19,118 bases of DNA from Coliplasma sp045538555 (GTDB lineage Bacteria; Bacillota; Clostridia; Oscillospirales; CAG-382). Positions 14,320 to 19,118 of this stretch are shown in pieces. The notes under the pieces are model-generated. The model did no database searches. It worked only from the letters and a program-made list of their open reading frames with translations, and had not been told where the DNA came from. A program made the translations under genes and the position numbers. Location: the NCBI GenBank assembly GCA_045538555.1, contig JAZSRP010000044.1:1-19118 (forward strand), read 5' to 3'. Positions within the stretch are counted from its first letter, which is position 1. Every line of letters starts with the position of its first letter.

Positions 14320-16503
14320 ATGGCAAATATTGTCAAAAAAAAGCAGATGCGCATCACCGTTATCTGCATTGTACTGAGCGTGCTTTTGCTGGCAAGCTCG
14401 GTGTTTGTCATCACTGACTATCTTATCCACAAAAACGACTTTTACAAGCAGTTCAAGGACCAGGGCTTTGCCTCTGCCATTGCCGCTGCAATGGGAATTT
14501 CTGTCCGAGAGCTTACTGCCGAAAACGTTGCGAAATACGAATCACTGGTTTATTACTGTGATATCGGAAACGATTCCAACAACAATTACTCGGTATATAC
14601 TTACCCCGTGGTCATGCTGGGAGATCCCACAATGACCCAAAACATCATTGACGATGCAGACGAGGATGAGGCACCTGAGAACTCCTACCTGGCATTCCAG
14701 TACGTCATCTCCGAGCCCGATGATTTCAACCTGTTCCCCAACCTCCGCGTGCTCCGCGCATTTGACCTGGCAGAGGTCAGCGACATGGAGGAGGCGTGCT
14801 ACTACACCCAGATCTATCAAATGTACTACGGTGCAGGCAGTGCCATCACTCTTGACAGCGTTGTGGGCGTAATGGGTCTTTCCAAGCTCAAGAGCTTGAA
14901 CCAGCTTTCCTCCCTCACCAAGCTTGAGCACCTCTCCGTCGAATACACCGGCATCACTGATCTTTCCGGTATCGAAAATTTCCCCAATCTGAAAAAACTT
15001 GACGTCGGCTACAACGAGATCACCGACATCTCAGCACTTGAGAACTGCACCGGTCTTGAAAACCTGATCATCCGTCAGCTGGGCACAAGACCCGAGATCG
15101 AAGAAAAGGACGAGTCCGAGTCTACCTCTTCTGAAGCAACCTCCTCTGAATCAACCTCTTCTGACGAGACCTCTGACGAGACTTCCGCTGAAGATACAAC
15201 CTCTGAGGACACCACCTCCAACGAGACCTCCGATGAGACTTCTGCTGAAGATACAACCTCTGATGATACCTCTGATGACACCTCCGCTGACGTGAGCGAA
15301 GAAGATGAAGAAGAGGAAGAGGAGGAAGACAAGGAAGAAGAGCAGACCCGTTGGGGCATCAGTGACATTTCTGTTATTTCCAAGCTCACCAACCTCAAAT
15401 CCCTTGATTTCACCAGCAACCTGGTTTCTGACATCGCTCCTCTTGCAGGACTTACCAAGCTTGAGGCGTTGGCCATGTCCAACAATGCGATTGCTTCTCT
15501 TGACGCTCTCAAAAACGTTACCGCTCTCAAAGAGCTGTTTGTGGCAACCAACAACATCACCGATATTTCCGGCATCAGCGGCTGCACCAAGATCACCAAC
15601 CTCAATCTGTACGACAACGATATCATTGATATCAGTGCCGTTTCCGGCATGACCGAGCTTGTCACATTTACCGCCAACGACAACAAGATCAAGGATCTCA
15701 GCCCGTTGGCATCCTGCACCAAGCTCACAGGCATTACCGCATACGACAACAAGATCGAGACTCTTGGCGACCTCTCCGCTCTCAAAGCGCTGACAAGCAT
15801 TTCTGTCTACAACAACAAGCTCACAAGCATTGACGGTCTCAACGGATGTGAAAAACTCACCTCCATCACCGCGTATGACAACAAGATCGAAAAGATCGGC
15901 GACCTCTCCGGTTGCAAAGAGCTTGTTACTCTTGACGTTTACAACAACAAGATCACCGATATCTCCGGCATCAAGGGCTGCACGAAGCTTGAGACAGTCA
16001 CCGCATACAAAAACAAGATCACCGCAATTCCCGATCTCACCGGTTGTGACGCACTCAAGACTCTCACTGTTTATGAAAACGAGATCACCGACATCTCCGG
16101 CATCAAATCTCTGAAAAAGCTTGAGACTCTGTCCGCATACAGCAACAAGATCACTGCGATCCCCGACCTTTCCGGCTGTGAATCACTGGTGACCCTCACT
16201 CTCAACAAGAATGAGATTGCTGATCTGTCCGGTCTCAAAAACGTGGCAAAGCTTGCTACCGTTGATCTGGCCGAGAACAAGATCGTTGATATCTCACCCA
16301 TAGAGAAGCTTGACAAGCTCACCAATATCAACCTGTCCAAAAACCTCATCACTGATATTTCCTCTCTCAAGGGCAAATTTGACAAATCTTCAAAGCTTAC
16401 TATCGACCTGTCCGGAAACATCATTGAGGATTGGAAAGTATTTGAAGAGTATCCCAACATGACAGTCAAAAAAGTGGCTGACAAAGAGGACACCTCTAAA
16501 TAA
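14320..16503 (+). CDS. Membrane-anchored leucine-rich-repeat protein with acidic insert
   Basis: A 727-aa protein. A short basic N-terminus and a hydrophobic helix (11-33) make a signal anchor; there is no LPxTG motif or lipobox. From about residue 190 to 715 it consists of roughly 18 internalin/SDS22-type repeats of 22 residues with the pattern LxxLxxxxNxIxDISxLxxxxx. After two or three repeats, a Ser/Thr/Glu/Asp-only insert (261-342) splits one repeat between its strand half and its helical half. Later repeats alternate two types (TAYxNKI..DLSGC and VYxNxITDISGIK), a 44-residue super-repeat. The fold suggests protein binding outside the cell: adhesion, envelope scaffolding or sensing. The start follows GGAGG with its own promoter, and a strong terminator follows. 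No enzymatic domain is visible. Confidence 0.9.
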   Translation: MANIVKKKQMRITVICIVLSVLLLASSVFVITDYLIHKNDFYKQFKDQGFASAIAAAMGISVRELTAENVAKYESLVYYCDIGNDSNNNYSVYTYPVVMLGDPTMTQNIIDDADEDEAPENSYLAFQYVISEPDDFNLFPNLRVLRAFDLAEVSDMEEACYYTQIYQMYYGAGSAITLDSVVGVMGLSKLKSLNQLSSLTKLEHLSVEYTGITDLSGIENFPNLKKLDVGYNEITDISALENCTGLENLIIRQLGTRPEIEEKDESESTSSEATSSESTSSDETSDETSAEDTTSEDTTSNETSDETSAEDTTSDDTSDDTSADVSEEDEEEEEEEDKEEEQTRWGISDISVISKLTNLKSLDFTSNLVSDIAPLAGLTKLEALAMSNNAIASLDALKNVTALKELFVATNNITDISGISGCTKITNLNLYDNDIIDISAVSGMTELVTFTANDNKIKDLSPLASCTKLTGITAYDNKIETLGDLSALKALTSISVYNNKLTSIDGLNGCEKLTSITAYDNKIEKIGDLSGCKELVTLDVYNNKITDISGIKGCTKLETVTAYKNKITAIPDLTGCDALKTLTVYENEITDISGIKSLKKLETLSAYSNKITAIPDLSGCESLVTLTLNKNEIADLSGLKNVAKLATVDLAENKIVDISPIEKLDKLTNINLSKNLITDISSLKGKFDKSSKLTIDLSGNIIEDWKVFEEYPNMTVKKVADKEDTSK
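15166..15279 (+). repeat. 57-bp tandem repeat inside the LRR gene insert
   Basis: Two copies of a 57-base unit (15166-15222 and 15223-15279) encode ETSDETSAEDTTSEDTTSN and ETSDETSAEDTTSDDTSDD. Each copy is 19 codons, so gain or loss would keep the frame and only change linker length. Confidence 0.8.
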
Positions 16504-16525
16504 GATAACACCTACCCGACAGAAA

Positions 16526-16564
16526 CGGGGCCGCACGCAGTGACGCTGCGGCCCTGGTTTTTTT
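16526..16564 (+). terminator. Intrinsic terminator after the LRR gene
   Basis: GGGCCGCA (16528-16535) pairs with TGCGGCCC (16547-16554), loop 11, followed by TGG and a run of seven T. It lies only 30 bases before the GNAT gene start. Confidence 0.9.
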
Positions 16565-16594
16565 GAAAATAATATTTCATTAGGAGGCAACACC

Positions 16595-17068
16595 ATGCCC
16601 GATATGCTGGTAAAGCTCTATGAGCTGAAAGACTCTACCCCTCTGTACAACAAACTTGCCGAAAAAGGCATAAAAATCATCCGCCCCATGACTCCCAACA
16701 AAACCAAAGTGGTTGAGTGGGTTCGTGAGCATTTTCATGACGGATGGGCAGACGAGATTTCTGCTGCATTCACACGCCATCCCGTAAGCTGTTTTATTGC
16801 TTATGACGAGAACGAAAAGAAAATTTTGGGGTTTGCAGGATATGACTGCACCTACAAGGATTTCTTTGGCCCCACCGGTGTTGACGAAACAAAGCGCGGC
16901 CTTGGTATCGGAGGAGCTCTTTTTATGCGTTGCATGGAGGCAATGCGTGACGAGGGCTACGGTTACGCTGTTATCGGCAGCGTAGGTCCCAAGGATTTTT
17001 ACAACAAAATGGCAGGCGCCACCGTTATTGAGGGAAGCGATCCCGGCATCTACAAAGACCTGATCTGA
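16595..17068 (+). CDS. GNAT-family N-acetyltransferase
   Basis: A 157-aa single-domain protein. The acetyl-CoA loop appears as VDETKRGLGIGGALFMRCME (96-115), with the R-G-L-G-I-G-G pyrophosphate-binding run at 101-107; the preceding strands ISCFIAY-type (64-70) and KILGFAGYDC (76-85) and the later VIGSVGPKDFYNKMAGA (126-142) complete the GNAT fold. It should transfer an acetyl group from acetyl-CoA to an amine; the substrate is unknown. AGGAGG lies 9 bases before the ATG. The gene sits just behind the LRR terminator with no space for a conventional promoter, and asd follows after 24 bases, so the two are probably co-transcribed. Nothing links it clearly to lysine biosynthesis. Confidence 0.9.
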   Translation: MPDMLVKLYELKDSTPLYNKLAEKGIKIIRPMTPNKTKVVEWVREHFHDGWADEISAAFTRHPVSCFIAYDENEKKILGFAGYDCTYKDFFGPTGVDETKRGLGIGGALFMRCMEAMRDEGYGYAVIGSVGPKDFYNKMAGATVIEGSDPGIYKDLI

Positions 17069-17092
17069 CGGTATTGAAAAGAGGTAATTGAT

Positions 17093-18169
17093 ATGAAAAA
17101 ACTTAGAGCCGGTATTATCGGCGCAACCGGTATGGTTGGTCAACGTTTTATCACACTGATCGAAAAGCATCCTTATTTTGAGCTCTCAGCCCTTGTGGCA
17201 AGCCCCTCCTCTGCAGGCAAGACATATGCTGAGGCAGTAAAGGGACGCTGGATGATGAGCACTCCTATCTCTGAAAAGGTTGGAAGCATGGTCGTGCTCA
17301 ACTCCGAGGATATCGAGAGCGTAAAACCTCATGTTGATTTTGTTTTCTGTGCAGTGAACCTGCCCAAAGAGGACACAAAAAAGCTTGAGGAAGCATACGC
17401 AAAAGCAGAGATTCCCGTGGTTTCCAACAACTCTGCAAACAGAGGCACAGCCGACGTACCCATGCTAATCCCCGAGATCAACTACGGCCACACCGCCGTT
17501 ATTGAGGCGCAAAAGGCCCGTCTGGGAACAAAAAAAGGTTTTATTTCCGTAAAACCCAACTGCTCCATTCAGAGCTACGTTCCCGCCCTTGAGCCCCTCC
17601 GCAAATACGGCATCAAAGCTGTCAACGTTACCACATTTCAGGCAATCTCCGGTGCAGGAAAGAACTTTGACACCTGGCCCGAGATGATCGACAACGTGAT
17701 TCCTTTTATCGGCGGTGAGGAAGAAAAGAGCGAGAAAGAGCCCCTGAAGATCTGGGGCAAGGTAGAAAACGGTGCCATCGTCAATGCCGAAACTCCCGTC
17801 ATTTCTGCTCAGTGCATCCGTGTTCCTGCATCTGACGGACATCTGGCTGCTGTTTCTGTTTCCTTTGAAAACAAACCCTCAAAGGAACAGATTCTCAAGG
17901 ATTGGGCAGAGTTTGTTGGCGAAGCACAGCGTCTGCAGCTTCCCCACGCACCCGAGAGATTTCTCACCTATTTTGAAGAGGACAACAGACCCCAGACACG
18001 CCTTGACAGAGATCTGTACGGCGGAATGGGCATCTCTATCGGCCGTCTCCGCGAGGACGTGATCTTTGATTACAAATTTGTGTGCCTGTCTCACAACACC
18101 CTCAGAGGCGCAGCAGGCGGTGCAGTGCTTTGTGCAGAGCTTTTGTACAAGCAGGGATTTTTGGGCTGA
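17093..18169 (+). CDS. asd: Aspartate-semialdehyde dehydrogenase, archaeal/fungal type
   Basis: A 358-aa enzyme that reduces L-4-aspartyl phosphate to aspartate semialdehyde with NADPH, the branch point to lysine/diaminopimelate, threonine and methionine. The N-terminal Rossmann motif is GATGMVGQRF (10-19). The catalytic cysteine is Cys157 in KPNCSIQSY and the acid/base histidine is His250 in PASDGHLAAV. Length and the KPNCSIQ and RVPASDGH contexts place it in the archaeal/fungal branch rather than the E. coli branch; such enzymes also occur in Clostridia and Bacteroidetes. AGAGGT precedes the ATG. Two terminators follow the stop. No lysine riboswitch or other leader is visible, so control, if any, lies upstream of the GNAT gene. 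Confidence 0.95.
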   Translation: MKKLRAGIIGATGMVGQRFITLIEKHPYFELSALVASPSSAGKTYAEAVKGRWMMSTPISEKVGSMVVLNSEDIESVKPHVDFVFCAVNLPKEDTKKLEEAYAKAEIPVVSNNSANRGTADVPMLIPEINYGHTAVIEAQKARLGTKKGFISVKPNCSIQSYVPALEPLRKYGIKAVNVTTFQAISGAGKNFDTWPEMIDNVIPFIGGEEEKSEKEPLKIWGKVENGAIVNAETPVISAQCIRVPASDGHLAAVSVSFENKPSKEQILKDWAEFVGEAQRLQLPHAPERFLTYFEEDNRPQTRLDRDLYGGMGISIGRLREDVIFDYKFVCLSHNTLRGAAGGAVLCAELLYKQGFLG

Positions 18170-18194
18170 TCGGAGCAATATCATTACATAAAAC

Positions 18195-18224
18195 AAAACG
18201 CTTCCCTTGTTGGAAGCGTTTTTT
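18195..18224 (+). terminator. First terminator after asd
   Basis: AAAACGCTTCC (18195-18205) pairs with GGAAGCGTTTT (18212-18222), loop of six, followed by further T. Stem and T-run are canonical. Confidence 0.9.
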
Positions 18225-18232
18225 GAAAAAGT

Positions 18233-18260
18233 AAAAGGACTGCAAAAACAGTCCTTTTTT
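18233..18260. terminator. Second, bidirectional terminator
   Basis: AAAAGGACTG (18233-18242) pairs with CAGTCCTTTT (18249-18258) around CAAAAA, with a T-run on the right and A-run on the left. It backs up the asd terminator and may also stop the convergent lipoprotein transcript. Confidence 0.85.
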
Positions 18261-18324
18261 GTGGGTATTTCGAACTTAGTGGCACGAATGAAATGTGCCT
18301 GAAAACAGAGGATTTTCTATAAAC

Positions 18325-18879
18325 TTATTCAAATCTATTTTCAATAGGCTCGCTAAATTCAAATCTTATAATTTTTATTCCAAAATATTTTTCAAGTTGC
18401 TCATAACTCAATTCTGTAAATTCAACCTTTGAAGTGTTATCAGATACTTTATAGGTTTCAGAATAATTTATATACGGATGCTTATCTTTGTAATTGGGGT
18501 CACCAAGATAATATCCACCGTGACCATAATATAGAATTACTCTTGATTCCGTATTGATTCTTCCTTTAACAAGCATAGATTCCGTATTTGGTTCAAACTC
18601 AATAAATAATCTTTTGGATTCATCGCCACTTTCTAAAGATGCATCCCAAGAACGTAAATATGAAAACCCAAATATCGCAAAATTATTTGACATATCATAT
18701 CCGTCATAAGTACAAACTACTGTATCTTCGATTAAATATCTTTCACCATTCATTTCATATTCTAAAATAAATGGAAATTTGCCTTCTGTTATTTGAGGTG
18801 CAGGCTCATATCTTTCCTTGCAACCAGAAAAACAAAATGTCATTAAAACAACAATACCTATTGAAAGCAATTTCTTCAT
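18325..18879 (-). CDS. Putative lipoprotein of unknown function
   Basis: A 184-aa protein with a lipoprotein signal: MKKLLSIGIVVLMTFCFSGC, where FSGC is the lipobox and Cys20 would be lipidated and anchor the protein to the outer face of the membrane. The mature part is acidic and beta-rich in appearance, with no motif I recognise. ATG 18879 is chosen because the Shine-Dalgarno AAGGCGGTGAT (one mismatch to the full anti-SD complement) ends just before it; in-frame GTG 18888 and ATG 18885 overlap that site. The gene is visibly AT-richer than the core genes to its left, with AT-ending codons, which suggests horizontal acquisition. It has its own near-consensus promoter, and the hairpin array lies directly upstream. 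Confidence 0.85.
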   Translation of the reverse strand: MKKLLSIGIVVLMTFCFSGCKERYEPAPQITEGKFPFILEYEMNGERYLIEDTVVCTYDGYDMSNNFAIFGFSYLRSWDASLESGDESKRLFIEFEPNTESMLVKGRINTESRVILYYGHGGYYLGDPNYKDKHPYINYSETYKVSDNTSKVEFTELSYEQLEKYFGIKIIRFEFSEPIENRFE

Positions 18880-18900
18880 AATCATCACCGCCTTGGATTT

Positions 18901-18929
18901 ATTATAGCATAAAAGCGAAGATAAATCAA
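18901..18929 (-). promoter_or_regulatory. Promoter of the lipoprotein gene
   Basis: On the minus strand, TTGATT (18929-18924) and TATAAT (18906-18901) are 17 bases apart. The -35 element lies only 11 bases from the first GTGAAAT of the hairpin array. Confidence 0.8.
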
Positions 18930-18939
18930 TGCGAATAAA

Positions 18940-19110
18940 GTGAAATCGTGCTGACGCACGGTGAAATCAAAGGCTTTCGCCTTTGGTGAAATATTTTGCT
19001 AACGCAAAATGTGAAATTAAATCCACCCACCGCCGCAGCGATTTCACTCGAGCGAAGCGAGAATTTCACATTGCGAAGCAATATTTCACCCACCCGTTAG
19101 GGTGGATTTA
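18940..19110. repeat. Hairpin array with GTGAAAT/ATTTCAC heptamers, element type unknown
   Basis: Four direct GTGAAAT copies (18940, 18961, 18986, 19011) are separated by perfect hairpins with four-base loops: CGTGC-TGAC-GCACG, CAAAGGC-TTTC-GCCTTTG and ATTTTGC-TAAC-GCAAAAT. Then come three complementary ATTTCAC copies (19041, 19063, 19083), separated by a CTCG/CGAG stem around AGCGAAG and by ATTGC-GAA-GCAAT. The inner part is bounded by an 11-bp perfect inverted repeat, TAAATCCACCC (19018-19028) and GGGTGGATTTA (19100-19110). A second hairpin, CCACCC-GTTA-GGGTGG (19090-19105), competes for the same right arm. The heptamer halves can pair with each other to make a long branched structure. It has no coding potential and no transposase beside it. 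It may be a MITE-like mobile element, a structured RNA or a processing signal. Confidence 0.75.
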
Positions 19111-19118
19111 GTTGAAAA

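Noticed and set aside
15075..15800. 241-codon Ser/Val/Glu-rich antisense frame in the LRR gene
   Set aside because: By-product of the repetitive acidic insert; no ribosome binding site.
17069..17092. Lysine riboswitch before asd
   Set aside because: The gap to the GNAT gene is 24 bases.
18281..18299. GGCAC/GTGCC hairpin near the right composition break as an attachment site
   Set aside because: Five base pairs only, and no matching second copy or integrase was seen in the window.
18940..19110. CRISPR array
   Set aside because: The repeat is only 7 bases, it occurs in both orientations and every spacer is itself a hairpin; no cas gene is present.

Overview
The window looks like chromosomal DNA of a Clostridia member, probably an uncultured gut Oscillospirales/Ruminococcaceae-type bacterium. 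That placement rests on strong AGGAGG-type ribosome binding sites, near-consensus sigma-A promoters with 17-bp spacers, an ftsEX/PcsB/CtpA-type cluster, a multidomain flavodiiron protein and an XRE regulator of the ISKWERG type. It is inference from gene content; no rRNA marker is present. Most of the window is ordinary core genome. The two ends are AT-richer and look accessory.

Left end (1-580): the 5' part of an XRE repressor gene on the minus strand, a dyad-rich operator-like site, then a near-consensus promoter (385-413) that fires into an array of small hairpins ending near a T-run. This predicts a structured RNA of about 160 nt with no protein product. Next (648-2168) come a probable 6S RNA, a DUF1292 protein and, divergently, rsmE, with clear back-to-back promoters.

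Central operon (2383-10238): one promoter, seven plus-strand genes and one strong terminator: a PucR/CdaR-type regulator, ftsE, ftsX, a PcsB/EnvC-like hydrolase (coiled coil plus M23), an S41 C-terminal processing protease, greA and lysS. FtsEX is expected to gate the hydrolase across the membrane, and the protease may act on the same envelope machinery. GreA and LysRS tie the cluster to transcription and translation. The LysRS carries an extra C-terminal tRNA-binding domain.

Minus-strand block (10255-13275): a flavodiiron protein with metallo-beta-lactamase, flavodoxin, flavin-reductase-like and rubredoxin domains, a free 51-aa rubredoxin, a BFD-like [2Fe-2S] protein and, past a terminator, a GufA-like ZIP metal transporter. 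This looks like an oxygen or nitric oxide defence set.

Plus-strand block (13423-18260): a single-pass membrane protein of unknown function, a membrane-anchored leucine-rich-repeat protein with an acidic insert splitting one repeat, a GNAT acetyltransferase and an archaeal/fungal-type aspartate-semialdehyde dehydrogenase, closed by two tandem terminators.

Right end (18325-19118): an AT-rich orphan lipoprotein gene on the minus strand with a near-consensus promoter, then a striking array in which the heptamer GTGAAAT (four copies) and its complement ATTTCAC (three copies) alternate with short hairpins inside an 11-bp inverted repeat. Left and right arrays share a construction plan and the GCGAAGC mini-hairpin core but use different heptamers. 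They are the best candidates here for something undescribed.
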